A stretch of DNA of 50,672 nucleotides from Gemmatimonadales bacterium (GCA_025927545.1 JAICLE010000013.1:1-50672); one strand, 5' to 3'. Positions 34,722 to 43,470 are shown, counted from the first letter of the stretch. The notes: generated from the letters alone by a model not told the origin. Numbers and translations are program-made.

Positions 34722-35474
34722 ATGATCGAAGTTCACAATCTGGTGAAGCGGTTCGGCAAGCAGACGGTGCTGAACGGCGTGGAGTTCGAAGTGCGCGAGG
34801 GCGAGACGGTGGCGCTCCTGGGCCCGTCGGGCACGGGCAAGAGCGTGCTGCTCAAGACGATCATCGGGCTGATCAAACCGGATCAGGGGACGGTCTATAT
34901 CGACGGCAAGGACGTCTGCAAGCTCAACCGGAAGGAGCTGAGCGAGCTCCGGTCGCGGATCGGCTACGTCTTCCAGAACGGCGCGCTGTTCGATTCGATG
35001 GACGTATTCGAGAACGTGCGGCTCGGGATTACCGACCAGGACAAGTACACGGACCTGCCGTACGTGCGCGAACGGATCGCCGAGGTCATCCGGCTGGTGA
35101 ACCTCCCGGCGGACACGATCGACAAGTTCCCGGCGCAGCTCTCGGGCGGGATGCGGAAGCGGGTCGGGATCGCGCGGGCGATCGCGGGCAGCCCCAAGTA
35201 TCTTCTCTACGACGAGCCCACCTCCGGGCTCGACCCCGTCAACGCGGACATCATCGACGGCCTGGTGCAGCGGCTCGACCACGAGCTCGGCGTCACCAGT
35301 GTCATGGTGACCCACGACGTGCGCGGTGCCTTCCGGGTGGCCGACCGGCTGGCGCTGCTGAGCGAGGGCAAGATCGTCATGCAGGGCACGCCGCAGGAGT
35401 TCCTGGAGTCGAAGAACGAGAAGGTTCGGGAGTTCCTCGAGCGCGACTTCGACAATCCCTCTTTCGCCGCCTGA
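34722..35474 (+). CDS. mlaF: MlaF-family ABC ATPase
   Basis: A 250-residue ATPase energising the Mla/MCE lipid transporter. Walker A GPSGTGKSVLLKTIIG (34-49), Q-loop YVFQNGALFDSMDVFENV, signature LSGGMRKRVGIARAI (Met-Arg-Lys variant typical of MlaF), Walker B LLYDEPTSGLDP, H-loop MVTHD. C-terminal extension as usual in MlaF. It is 10 nt downstream of mlaE and 6 nt before mlaD. Confidence 0.96.
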   Translation: MIEVHNLVKRFGKQTVLNGVEFEVREGETVALLGPSGTGKSVLLKTIIGLIKPDQGTVYIDGKDVCKLNRKELSELRSRIGYVFQNGALFDSMDVFENVRLGITDQDKYTDLPYVRERIAEVIRLVNLPADTIDKFPAQLSGGMRKRVGIARAIAGSPKYLLYDEPTSGLDPVNADIIDGLVQRLDHELGVTSVMVTHDVRGAFRVADRLALLSEGKIVMQGTPQEFLESKNEKVREFLERDFDNPSFAA

Positions 35475-35480
35475 GCGTTC

Positions 35481-36383
35481 ATGGATCTGCGCGTACGGGA
35501 AGTGACCGTCGGCTCCATCGTCATCGTGGCGATTCTCGTCTTCGTTTTCGGCACGATGTGGCTCAGCGGCCGGCGGGTCGGCTCCGGCAACACGGTGCGG
35601 ATCCAGTTCACCAACACGAGCGGGCTCAAGCGGGCCTCGCCGCTCCGCATCTCCGGGGTGAACGTCGGCAAGGTCGAGTCGATCCAGTTCCAGGATGTGG
35701 GCAAGGTGCTCGTCGAGGCGAGCATTCCGCCCAAGATCGTGCCCAAGGTGGACGCGAGCGCCGAGATCGTGTCGGTGACGCTGGTGGGTGACTACGCGGT
35801 GGACTTCGATCCGGGGCAGAGTGGCCAGCCGCTGGCGCCGGGAACGGTGCTCCTCGGGCACCGCGAGGTGGCACTCAGCGACCGCGCGGTCGACCTGAGC
35901 GACCGGGCCGACAGTGTCCTGCTCGGCGTTCAGACGATCGTGAACCAGAAGACCGCCGACCAGCTCAGCGCCACGCTCGAGGCGCTGCAAGCCACCCTCA
36001 AGGCCACCCAGCAGACGATGCGCGTCCTCAGCGATACCGCGCGCGGCCCCATGGGGGAGCTGACGCGCACCCTGCAGTCGTTCCGCCGGCTCGGCACCCG
36101 GCTCGACAGCACCCTCGCCAACCCGGCCCTCGCCCGCACGCTCGGCCGCGCCGACACCCTCACCGGCAACCTGGCCGCGATGACGGCGCAGCTCACCAGC
36201 ACCGGCGCCCGGCTCGACAGCGTCCTCGCCGGCGTGAACAACGGCCGCGGCACGATCGGCAAGTTCGCGACCGACAGCGGTTTCTATACCGACATCCGGG
36301 AGCTGAGCCGGAGCATGAAGGGGCTGATCGACGAGCTGCAGAAACATCCGGGCAAGGTTCCGGTTACCGTCAAGCTCTTCTAG
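35481..36383 (+). CDS. mlaD: MlaD-like MCE-domain protein
   Basis: A 300-residue substrate-binding component of the MCE lipid transporter. One N-terminal membrane anchor (about 9-29), then an MCE domain (about 38-120) with GLKRASPLRISGVNVGKVESI and SAEIVSVTLVGDYAVDF, followed by a long helical region (140-290) rich in Thr/Leu/Arg/Asp heptad-like repeats that probably forms a coiled-coil tunnel or needle, and the end DELQKHPGKVPVTVKLF. It binds phospholipid in the periplasm and hands it to MlaE. Confidence 0.94.
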   Translation: MDLRVREVTVGSIVIVAILVFVFGTMWLSGRRVGSGNTVRIQFTNTSGLKRASPLRISGVNVGKVESIQFQDVGKVLVEASIPPKIVPKVDASAEIVSVTLVGDYAVDFDPGQSGQPLAPGTVLLGHREVALSDRAVDLSDRADSVLLGVQTIVNQKTADQLSATLEALQATLKATQQTMRVLSDTARGPMGELTRTLQSFRRLGTRLDSTLANPALARTLGRADTLTGNLAAMTAQLTSTGARLDSVLAGVNNGRGTIGKFATDSGFYTDIRELSRSMKGLIDELQKHPGKVPVTVKLF

Positions 36384-36388
36384 GACGC

Positions 36389-36456
36389 GGTAAGAGGTAA
36401 GAGGTGAGAGGTCTGCTCGTCGAGTACCTCTCACCTCTTATCTCTTACCTCTTACC
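36389..36456. repeat. Heptanucleotide inverted repeat between mlaD and rnz
   Basis: The left arm (36389-36412) is built of GTAAGAG, GTAAGAG and GTGAGAG units; the right arm (36426-36456) of the complementary CTCTCAC, CTCTTAT, CTCTTAC and CTCTTAC, with a 13-nt loop between. The first 15 nt of the right arm pair perfectly with the left arm, giving a very stable hairpin; the right arm has one extra heptamer. No T-run follows, so it is not a standard terminator. It separates mlaD from rnz, whose ATG follows after 10 nt. Confidence 0.85.
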
Positions 36457-36466
36457 TTTGGATTTC

Positions 36467-37381
36467 ATGCTCACCGCCACCTTCCTCGGCACCGGCGCCG
36501 CCTGCCCCACGATCGACCGGAACGTGGCCGGCCTTGCCGTACAGCGCGAAGGGGAGATGATGCTGTTCGACTGCGGCGAGGGCACGCAGCGGCAGATGAT
36601 GCGCTACGGGGTGGGCTTCTCATTCACCGACGTGTTCTTCAGCCACTTCCATGCGGACCACATGCTGGGGATCACCGGGCTGGTGCGGACCATGGGACTG
36701 CAGGACCGGACGGTGCCGGTGACGCTCTACGGGCCGCGCGGGGCGCAGCGAGTGCTGGGCGCCGCCCTGAGCCTCGGGATCGAGCGGAACAAGTTCCCCG
36801 TGCAGATCGTCGAGGTCCGGCCCGGGGACCGCCTCGAGCGGAACGGCTACGACATCGTGGTCTTCGCGACGGAGCACCGGGCAGACACGGTCGGCTACGC
36901 GCTGGTCGAGCACATTCGCCTGGGCCGTTTTCACCCGGAGCGCGCACGCGAGCTGGGCGTGCCCGAGGGACCGCTCTGGGGCCGGCTCCACAAGGGGGAA
37001 ACGGTGACGCTCGACGACGGGCGGAACGTGAGCCCGGCGGATCTCGTCGGTGGCCCGCGGCGGGGGCGCACGCTGGTCTACTCGGGCGACACGCGGCCCA
37101 CGCTGGCGGTGCTCGAGGCCGCCCGCGGTGCCGATCTCCTGATTCACGAGGCCACCTTCGGCGGGGACGAGGCGGAGCGCGCGGTCGAGACCGGCCACTC
37201 GACCGCGTCCGAGGCGGCGCGACTGGCGCTCGAGGCGGGCGTGCGGCGGCTGGTGCTGACGCACATCAGTCCCCGCTACACGCGGGACGCGCCGGAGCTG
37301 CTGGCGGAGGCGCGAGCGGTGTTTCCGGAGACCACCATCGCGCGAGATGGCATGATGGTGGAGGTACCGTTCGTGGACTAG
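36467..37381 (+). CDS. rnz: Ribonuclease Z
   Basis: A 304-residue tRNA 3'-processing endonuclease of the metallo-beta-lactamase fold. The zinc motif is SHFHADHMLG (H60, H62, D64, H65), further ligands are in YSGDTRPT (Asp) and LTHISPRY (His). The flexible exosite is visible in KGETVTLDDGRNVSPADLVGG (about 175-200). It starts with the typical LTATFLGTGAACPT. It processes pre-tRNAs lacking encoded CCA, as for both tRNAs of this window. TACCTT lies 8 nt before the ATG. Confidence 0.95.
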   Translation: MLTATFLGTGAACPTIDRNVAGLAVQREGEMMLFDCGEGTQRQMMRYGVGFSFTDVFFSHFHADHMLGITGLVRTMGLQDRTVPVTLYGPRGAQRVLGAALSLGIERNKFPVQIVEVRPGDRLERNGYDIVVFATEHRADTVGYALVEHIRLGRFHPERARELGVPEGPLWGRLHKGETVTLDDGRNVSPADLVGGPRRGRTLVYSGDTRPTLAVLEAARGADLLIHEATFGGDEAERAVETGHSTASEAARLALEAGVRRLVLTHISPRYTRDAPELLAEARAVFPETTIARDGMMVEVPFVD

Positions 37382-37430
37382 CCCTCGCCCGACGCCTGCG
37401 CCGTGGACCCCGAACCCCAGGAGCCTCCGT

Positions 37431-38096
37431 TTGCCTCCGACACCTTCACGCTACGAGCTGGGCCTGCTCGTCAGCATGGTGGTTCTGCTGCTCTGGTCCG
37501 GCATTCATCCGCACGACCGATTCACGTGGTGGCTCGAGGTGGCGCCGATCCTGATCGGCGTGCCGGTGCTCATCTGGCTGTACCCCGGACTGCGGCTCAC
37601 GCCGCTCACCTATTCGCTCATCTGGCTTCACTGCCTCATCCTCATGCTCGGCGGCCATTACACCTACGCTCAGGTCCCCCTCGGCTTCTGGATGGAGGAC
37701 TGGTTCGGGTTCACCCGGAACAACTATGACCGCCTAGGCCATCTGGCTCAGGGATTCATCCCGGCGATGCTGGTCCGTGAAATCTTCATTCGCCGCTCGC
37801 CGCTTCGCGGGAGCCGCTGGCTGCCGTTCATGGTCATCTGCTTCTGTCTCGCCTTCAGCGCCTTCTACGAGCTGACCGAGTTCTGGACGGCGCTCTCGGC
37901 CGGCGGCGCAGCCACCGACTTCCTCGGCACTCAGGGCGACGTGTGGGATACGCAGTGGGACATGCAGATGGCGCTGATCGGAGCGATCGTCTCGCTCCTG
38001 GCGCTCTCGAGAGTGCAGGACGGGCAATTGGCGAGGATGGGCATCGGAGCGCGGAGTGTAAGTGCTGTCACAGACCCGGCCTCGGCGGCCACGTAG
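37431..38096 (+). CDS. DUF2238 (YjdF-like) membrane protein
   Basis: A 221-residue multi-pass membrane protein of the DUF2238/YjdF family. Motifs GIHPHDRFTWWLEVAPI, MLGGHYTYAQVPLGFWMEDWFGFTRNNYDRLGHLAQGF and the end FYELTEFW with GDVWDTQWDMQMALIGA are typical. Function unknown. TTG 37431 is taken as the start because AGGAG sits 7 nt upstream and the protein then begins with the family. It follows rnz after 49 nt. Confidence 0.9.
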   Translation: MPPTPSRYELGLLVSMVVLLLWSGIHPHDRFTWWLEVAPILIGVPVLIWLYPGLRLTPLTYSLIWLHCLILMLGGHYTYAQVPLGFWMEDWFGFTRNNYDRLGHLAQGFIPAMLVREIFIRRSPLRGSRWLPFMVICFCLAFSAFYELTEFWTALSAGGAATDFLGTQGDVWDTQWDMQMALIGAIVSLLALSRVQDGQLARMGIGARSVSAVTDPASAAT

Positions 38097-38148
38097 ATTG
38101 GCCCACTCGCCGGGAGAGACCTGGCGGTCACCGGAAGGGAGACTCTTC

Positions 38149-38295
38149 ATGCTCTGGCTCGCGATCGTTCTTTTCGTGCTGTGGATCCTGGGATGGCTCG
38201 TCTTTCACGTCGCGGGTGGCCTCATCCACATTCTTCTGGTCATCGCGATCATCGTTTTCCTGGTCAATCTCTTTACCGGCCGCCGAACGGTCTGA
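38149..38295 (+). CDS. Small lmo0937-family membrane protein
   Basis: A 48-residue membrane protein of two hydrophobic helices (LAIVLFVLWILGWLVFHVAGG and IHILLVIAIIVFLVNLFTG), matching the short lmo0937-type family found in many phyla. GGAAGGGAGA lies upstream of the ATG, so the gene is real despite its length. No function is known; possibly stress related. Confidence 0.85.
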   Translation: MLWLAIVLFVLWILGWLVFHVAGGLIHILLVIAIIVFLVNLFTGRRTV

Positions 38296-38393
38296 GCGCG
38301 GGGGCGCTGCCGGCCCTTCGGGGGCCGAACGCGCCCTGACGCCCCGCGGGGAACACCCCTGCGTCGCAGGCGCGCATGGTAGATTCCCCTCCC

Positions 38394-39527
38394 ATGCCAC
38401 TCCTCTTCCGTGCCCGCGCCGCGCTCCTCGCCGGCTGTTCCCTGTTTCTCGCGGCCGCCCTGGCCGGCTGCGGCCCCGATGCGGACTCGCAGGCTCGGCC
38501 GGCCGGTGTTGCAGGGACGGCCAGGATCGCCGGGAAGGCCACAGCACGTCCGCCGGACAGCGTGCCCGAGGTGCACCCATGGGTGCCCAAGCCCATCTCC
38601 GCGCGTCCGGTGGTCGCGCCAAGGCCGGCCGGCGCCACCGCCGATTCCGGCAGCCCGCCGGCGCCCGTCAACTCCGCGCCGGTCGGCACGCGGCGCTACT
38701 CGCTCACTCCGGCCGACTCGGCGCGCTGGCCGGTAAAGGGGCCGGCGCCGCTTCCCGGCGCCTTGCTGCCGGACACGCGCATCGTCGCCTTCTACGGCAA
38801 TCCAAAGTCGAACCGCATGGGAATTCTCGGCCAACTCCCGCCCGCGGAGATGCTGGCCAAGCTGGAGCGCATCGCGACGGAGTGGGCCCAGGCCGACACG
38901 TCGCGCCGCGTGATGCCGGCGCTCCACCTCATTGCCACCGTCGCCCAGGGAAAGCCGGGCCCCGGCGGCAAGTACCGGCTGCGCCACTCCGACCAGACGA
39001 TCGAGCAGGTGCTGGGCTGGGCTGAGGAGCGGGGCTGGATCGTGTTCCTCGACGTGCAGATCGGCCACAGCACCGTGGCCGACGAGTTGCCGCATTTGGT
39101 CAAATATCTCGAGCGGCCGTACGTCCACCTCGCGCTCGACCCGGAGTTCGCGATGAAGCTCGGCGGGATCCCCGGCCGGCGGATCGGCACGCTCGACGCG
39201 GCCGACGTCAACGACGCCGTGCAGCTCCTGGCGGGGATCGTGGAGCGGAAGAAGCTGCCGCCGAAGGTGCTCGTGGTGCATCGCTTCACCCAGCGGATGC
39301 TGACCAATCACGCCGGCATCACGCTCGATCCCCGGGTGCAGGTGGTGGTGGACATGGACGGCTTCGGGCCGCCGAATTTCAAGGAAGATGCGTACAAGTA
39401 CTTCATCGTCCCCGAGCCGGTGCAGTACACGGGGTTCAAGCTGTTCTTCAAGAACGACAAGCCGATGATGACGCCGGCGCAGGTGCTCGCGCTGTACCCA
39501 CAGCCGCTGTACATCCAGTACCAGTAG
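38394..39527 (+). CDS. Lipoprotein of unknown function
   Basis: A 377-residue exported protein with a lipobox LAGC near residue 26, followed by a long Pro/Ala-rich linker (28-115) and a globular domain (about 125-370). The domain opens IVAFYGNPKSNRMGILGQL and contains GWIVFLDVQIGHSTVADELPHLVKYLERPYVHLALDPEFAM, then VLVVHRFTQRML and VVVDMDGFG, which look like TIM-barrel strands; I cannot name an activity. ATG 38394 has TAGATT 8 nt upstream; an in-frame ATG at 38376 would add six residues. Confidence 0.75.
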   Translation: MPLLFRARAALLAGCSLFLAAALAGCGPDADSQARPAGVAGTARIAGKATARPPDSVPEVHPWVPKPISARPVVAPRPAGATADSGSPPAPVNSAPVGTRRYSLTPADSARWPVKGPAPLPGALLPDTRIVAFYGNPKSNRMGILGQLPPAEMLAKLERIATEWAQADTSRRVMPALHLIATVAQGKPGPGGKYRLRHSDQTIEQVLGWAEERGWIVFLDVQIGHSTVADELPHLVKYLERPYVHLALDPEFAMKLGGIPGRRIGTLDAADVNDAVQLLAGIVERKKLPPKVLVVHRFTQRMLTNHAGITLDPRVQVVVDMDGFGPPNFKEDAYKYFIVPEPVQYTGFKLFFKNDKPMMTPAQVLALYPQPLYIQYQ

Positions 39528-39546
39528 CGTCGGCGCCGGAGGATCC

Positions 39547-41328
39547 ATGCCTCGCCGCATCGCCGTCCTGCCCTGCGCGGCCTTCCTGGTGGCCTGCGCC
39601 GCACCGGCGGCCACCGGGGTCCCGTCGCCGGTGACGGCCGATGCCTCCCGGCAGGTCGATGTCCTCGCTGACGAATACTTCGAGGGGTGGGTTCGATCCT
39701 TTCCCCTCAATGCGCTCTTCTCCGGCGTCCCCGACGCGCCCAATGAAAGTCTCAGCGACAATTCCCTGGCGGCGGTGCACGCCTGGCAGGAGCGGGAGGA
39801 CCGGTGGCTCGCCCGGCTGCAGCAGGTTCCGGCCGAAGCAGTACGGGGCCGGCCGGAGGAGGCGACGTATGGCGTGCTGCTCGAGACGCTCGAGGCGGCG
39901 CGGCAGACGCGCGTCTGCCGCGCCGAGCTGTGGCCGCTCGATCAGCAGGGCGGATGGCAAATCACTCTGCCGCTCGTCTCCCAGCTCCAGCCGTTGGGGT
40001 CCGAGCGCCTGCGCGCCGAAGCGCTCACCCGCTGGCGGGCAATGCCGCGCTACATCGACAACGAAATCGGCAATCTCCGTGAGGGCCTCCGGGCCGGCTA
40101 CACCCAGCCGCGGGCGAACGCCGAGGCGGTCTTGGCGCAGCTCGACGACATCCTGACGCTCCGGCCCGGGGATTCGCCGTTCGCGGGGCTGGCCGCTCGA
40201 GATTCCGCGCCGGGCTTCCGGGATTCGGTGGTCGCCATTGTCGCGGGACAGATCCTCCCCGCCGTCCGGCGCTACCGTGCATTTCTCGCGTCGGAGTACA
40301 TCCCGGGGACGCGGACGGCGACGGCGCTGACCGCCTTGCCGCACGGCGCCATGTGCTATCGGGCGCTGGTGCGGGAGTACACCACCGAGGATCTGGACCC
40401 GCTGGCCGTGCATCAGCTCGGGCTCCGCCAAGTGGACGCGCTCGAGACCGAGATGCGGCCGATCGCCCGGCGTAGCTTCGGCACCGATGATCTCCCCGTG
40501 CTGTTCGAGCGGCTGCGCACCGATGGCGCGTTCACCTTCGGGAGCCGGGAGGAGATCATCCGCACGGCCGAGGCGGCCGTGGCACGCGCCAAGGCGGCCA
40601 TGCCGACGTGGTTCGGCCGGCTGCCGAGAGCGGACGTCATCGTGGATCCCTGCCTGTCGTTCGAGGAGAAATCGGGGTGCCCCAACTCTTACGTGTCGGG
40701 CACCCCGGACGGGAAGCGTCCGGGCCGGTGGCGCATCAACGCGGGCAACTCGCCGCCGCAGCCGCGCGCACCGCTCGAGGGCACGGCTTTTCACGAGACC
40801 ATCCCGGGCCACCACCTGCAGGGCTCGCTGGCGCAGGAGCGCCCGGATGCACACCCGATCACACGCTACTTCTGGTTCTCGGGCTTCGGAGAGGGCTGGG
40901 CACTGTATGCCGAGCGCCTTGCGCTCGACATGGGCATCTATTCATCGGAGCTGGCCCGGTTCGGGGAGCTGGGGGAGCAGGCGCTCCGAGCCGCGAGGCT
41001 GGTGGTGGATCCGGGTCTTCACGTGATGGGCTGGTCGCGGCAGCAGGCGCTCGACTACATGGTGGCCCATGTGCCGGAGTCGCACGCGGTGCTCGAGTCG
41101 GAGGTCGACCGCTATATCTCGTCGCCCGCGCAGGCGACATCATACATGGTGGGGCGGCTGGAAATCGAGCGGCTGCGGCAGGAGGCGCGGACGCGGCTGG
41201 GGAGCGCGTTCGATATCCGGGAGTTCCACGACAAGGTGCTGGAGAGCGGGTGCATCCCGCTCCCGCTATTGCGCGGGCACATCGAGGCTTGGCTCGACGC
41301 ACGCGCGGAGCAGGACCGAGGTCGCTGA
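39547..41328 (+). CDS. DUF885 family zinc peptidase-like lipoprotein
   Basis: A 593-residue exported protein with a probable lipobox (LVAC) at about residue 17. It belongs to the DUF885 family, M-type zinc metallopeptidase-like, with the HETIPGHH motif (416-423) and FGEGWALYAERLALDMG (about 451) providing the third Glu ligand region, and DPGLHVMGWSRQQALDYM. Family members probably act on short peptides in the envelope. A GGAGG Shine-Dalgarno precedes the ATG. It follows the lipoprotein after 19 nt, so the two may be co-transcribed. Confidence 0.88.
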   Translation: MPRRIAVLPCAAFLVACAAPAATGVPSPVTADASRQVDVLADEYFEGWVRSFPLNALFSGVPDAPNESLSDNSLAAVHAWQEREDRWLARLQQVPAEAVRGRPEEATYGVLLETLEAARQTRVCRAELWPLDQQGGWQITLPLVSQLQPLGSERLRAEALTRWRAMPRYIDNEIGNLREGLRAGYTQPRANAEAVLAQLDDILTLRPGDSPFAGLAARDSAPGFRDSVVAIVAGQILPAVRRYRAFLASEYIPGTRTATALTALPHGAMCYRALVREYTTEDLDPLAVHQLGLRQVDALETEMRPIARRSFGTDDLPVLFERLRTDGAFTFGSREEIIRTAEAAVARAKAAMPTWFGRLPRADVIVDPCLSFEEKSGCPNSYVSGTPDGKRPGRWRINAGNSPPQPRAPLEGTAFHETIPGHHLQGSLAQERPDAHPITRYFWFSGFGEGWALYAERLALDMGIYSSELARFGELGEQALRAARLVVDPGLHVMGWSRQQALDYMVAHVPESHAVLESEVDRYISSPAQATSYMVGRLEIERLRQEARTRLGSAFDIREFHDKVLESGCIPLPLLRGHIEAWLDARAEQDRGR

Positions 41329-41368
41329 TCGGCACGCTCGGCCGCTCGTCCGCAATCCGGCGTTCCGC

Positions 41369-43039
41369 CTACATCACCTCCACATCCGCCCGCGCCCAGG
41401 TCCGCCTGAACCGGGCGTCGACTTCGCCGGCCTCCTTCGTCCGCCCCTCGGCGGCGAGCGCGCGGGCCAGCCCTCGCAGCGACCAGCCGTTGCTGGGGTA
41501 TCGCACCAGGTCTTCGCGGTATGCCTGCTCCGCGTCTCTGGCCCGCCCCGCCGCCAGCAACACCGCACCCAGCGACTGCCGGAGCGGGACCACCCAGGCG
41601 GTGGGCTCGTCATAGGTGAGCTCATCCTCGAGCGCGATCCCCTCGCGCAGCGCGCGGAGCGCCTCGCTGGTGCGCTTCTGCCGGGCGGCCATCTCTCCCG
41701 ACAGGTGCCGCTCGGCGATCCGCAGCAGGGTCCGTGCGGAATTCAGGTTCGCGGTCTGCTCCGGCGGGATCCTCGTCGCTATGGCGGCGACGCTGTCGTG
41801 CTCGACCGCCGCCGAGTCGAACTGCCCGCCGGCCGCGAAGGCCAGGCCGCGAGCATAGTGCCACACGCCCGTGGTGTAGCGCAGCTCCGCCGCCGGCGCC
41901 GGCTCCTTCAGCACATCGTCCCAGCGAGAGAACCTCACGAGGGTGAACAGCGCCACCGGCGAGTAGTACTCGAATGGGGGAATCATCCGGACCACGTCCA
42001 CCGGCACCTTGGCCTGGATGGTCCGGGCGGCCGCAATCGCCTCGCGGCTCCGGCCGAGCATCAGGAGCGCTTCCCACATGACGTGGTAGTTGTGGGGGAC
42101 GTATCCGATCGGGTAGACGCCGGTCGGGTGCCGGGCGGCGAGGTACTCCTGGTCCACATGCACCGCGGTCGCGTTATGCTCGACCGCATCATCCCACCGG
42201 CCGATCCGCACGTAGATGTGCGTCGGCATGTGGACGAGGTGGCCGGCACCGGGGACCAAGCTGCCCAGCCGCTCGGCGCACGGTACGGCGCGCTCGGCGA
42301 AGGTGGACGCCTCGATGGCGTGGATGTAGAAGTGGCACGCGCCCGGGTTGTCGAGCGTCCGCTTCACCACCGACTCCAGTATGGTCACGGTCTCCAGCGT
42401 GCTCGGCGCCCGCGGCTTGCCCGCGTTGCTCCAGTAGTTCCACGGCCGGAGATCCATCAGCGCCTCGGCGTAGAGCACGGCCGCGTCGTCGTCATCCGGA
42501 TAGCGCCGATGCACCTCGCCGATCGCTCGGGCCCACGCGGAGTCGAGCGGGGCGCGATTCGGCGTGATCTCGGGCGAGTAGCGCTTGACCAGCGCCTCGA
42601 TGTAGGCCTGCTCCTTCTTCGTGGTCCAGCCCGCGTTGCGCACGGCCTGCTGCACGGCCTGCCACGCCGGGGCGACCGCGGCGGTGTCCATCGGCACGTT
42701 GATGTTGGGTCCGAGCGCGTACGCCACGCCCCACCAGCACATGGCGCAGGCCGAGTCCTCGCGGATCCCCTCGCGGAAGGACTTGATGGCCTCGTCGTGG
42801 TTGAAGCCGTAGGTCAGTCGCAGCCCCTGGTCAAAGTACTTCTGCGCGACGGGCGACCCGGTCGTGACCGTCTTGTGGTAGGAGCCGAGGTTGTCGTACA
42901 GCGGAGTGCGATTACCGGCAGCGAGTGCCGTCGGGGAGGCCGGCGTTGCCGGCTTGTGCCCCTCGTGCCCGTGCTCCTGCCCGAGCAGCGGTGTCGCACC
43001 CCACGCGACCACCGCTACCGCCAGCCATGTCCCGTGCAT
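41369..43039 (-). CDS. Secreted TPR-repeat protein
   Basis: A 556-residue exported protein made of tetratricopeptide repeats. A signal peptide (1-about 20, WLAVAVVAWGATPLLG) leads into a His-rich EHGHEGHK segment; the body has TPR-like helices with ACAMCWWGVAYALGPNINVP (a Cys-x-x-Cys), FNHDEAIKSFREG and HFYIHAIEAS. Such proteins are common in this kind of genome and may scaffold envelope complexes. GGAGG lies 6 nt before the ATG at 43039, which decides the start. It is divergent from the tRNA operon. Confidence 0.85.
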   Translation of the reverse strand: MHGTWLAVAVVAWGATPLLGQEHGHEGHKPATPASPTALAAGNRTPLYDNLGSYHKTVTTGSPVAQKYFDQGLRLTYGFNHDEAIKSFREGIREDSACAMCWWGVAYALGPNINVPMDTAAVAPAWQAVQQAVRNAGWTTKKEQAYIEALVKRYSPEITPNRAPLDSAWARAIGEVHRRYPDDDDAAVLYAEALMDLRPWNYWSNAGKPRAPSTLETVTILESVVKRTLDNPGACHFYIHAIEASTFAERAVPCAERLGSLVPGAGHLVHMPTHIYVRIGRWDDAVEHNATAVHVDQEYLAARHPTGVYPIGYVPHNYHVMWEALLMLGRSREAIAAARTIQAKVPVDVVRMIPPFEYYSPVALFTLVRFSRWDDVLKEPAPAAELRYTTGVWHYARGLAFAAGGQFDSAAVEHDSVAAIATRIPPEQTANLNSARTLLRIAERHLSGEMAARQKRTSEALRALREGIALEDELTYDEPTAWVVPLRQSLGAVLLAAGRARDAEQAYREDLVRYPSNGWSLRGLARALAAEGRTKEAGEVDARFRRTWARADVEVM

Positions 43040-43148
43040 GGTGGACCTCCTTGGCATGTGTTCCACTGGGAACGACACCAATCTAAGGCTGGATCCCGGC
43101 GCCGGCCTCACCCGCACCGGGTCCGGCGGCGGGCGGTCTGGAGGCTAA

Positions 43149-43207
43149 CCGCTTACCCCTCAGCGGTTTCGTATCGCGTTGACACGCTGAGGGATAGCGG
43201 CTAAACT
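43149..43207 (+). promoter_or_regulatory. tRNA operon promoter inside an inverted repeat
   Basis: A consensus promoter precedes the tRNA genes: TTGACA (43179-43184), a 17-nt spacer and TAAACT (43202-43207), placing transcription start near 43214, five nt before tRNA-Ala. The spacer is almost exactly the right arm (43185-43200) of a near-perfect inverted repeat whose left arm is 43149-43165. A factor bound there, or a hairpin, could control tRNA transcription. Confidence 0.75.
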
Positions 43208-43218
43208 TACGCCCTTCC

Positions 43219-43291
43219 GGGGCTGTAGCTCAGCTGGGAGAGCGCTGCAATCGCACTGCAGAGGTCAGGGGTTCGATCCCCCTCAGCTCCA
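43219..43291 (+). tRNA. tRNA-Ala(CGC)
   Basis: A complete 73-nt cloverleaf: acceptor GGGGCTG/CAGCTCC (one G-U), D-stem GCTC/GAGC, anticodon stem CTGCA/TGCAG with loop ATCGCAC, T-stem AGGGG/CCCCT with TTCGATC loop, discriminator A. The anticodon CGC reads the GCG alanine codon, common in this G+C-rich genome. CCA is not encoded, so it must be added after RNase Z cleavage. First of a two-tRNA operon. Confidence 0.95.
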
Positions 43292-43355
43292 TGCGGCGGT
43301 GGTCCAGAGTCGCTGCCGTGATGGGTCCTCGGATGGGTGGGCAATCGAACATCGG

Positions 43356-43428
43356 TGCCCCTTGGTGTAACTGGCAACACGCCTGACTCTGGATCAGGAG
43401 AGTCCTGGTTCGAGCCCAGGAGGGGCAA
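43356..43428 (+). tRNA. tRNA-Gln(CTG)
   Basis: A complete cloverleaf: acceptor TGCCCCT/AGGGGCA, D-stem GTGT/ACAC, anticodon stem CCTGA/TCAGG with loop CTCTGGA, T-stem CCTGG/CCAGG with TTCGAGC loop, discriminator A. The anticodon CTG reads CAG glutamine. CCA not encoded. It follows tRNA-Ala by 64 nt and is closed by a strong terminator, so the two are transcribed together. Confidence 0.95.
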
Positions 43429-43431
43429 CTG

Positions 43432-43470
43432 GAAGCGCCACATCAGGTACGCTGTGGCGCTTCGCTTTTT
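43432..43470 (+). terminator. Rho-independent terminator of the tRNA operon
   Basis: A perfect 11-bp stem (GAAGCGCCACA at 43432-43442 with TGTGGCGCTTC at 43453-43463), a 10-nt loop, then GC and TTTTT (43466-43470). It lies directly after tRNA-Gln. No T-run follows on the other strand, so it is one-directional. Confidence 0.9.

Noticed and set aside
36389..36456. Hairpin as a rho-independent terminator
   Set aside because: Strong stem but no T-run on either side, and built of short tandem units.
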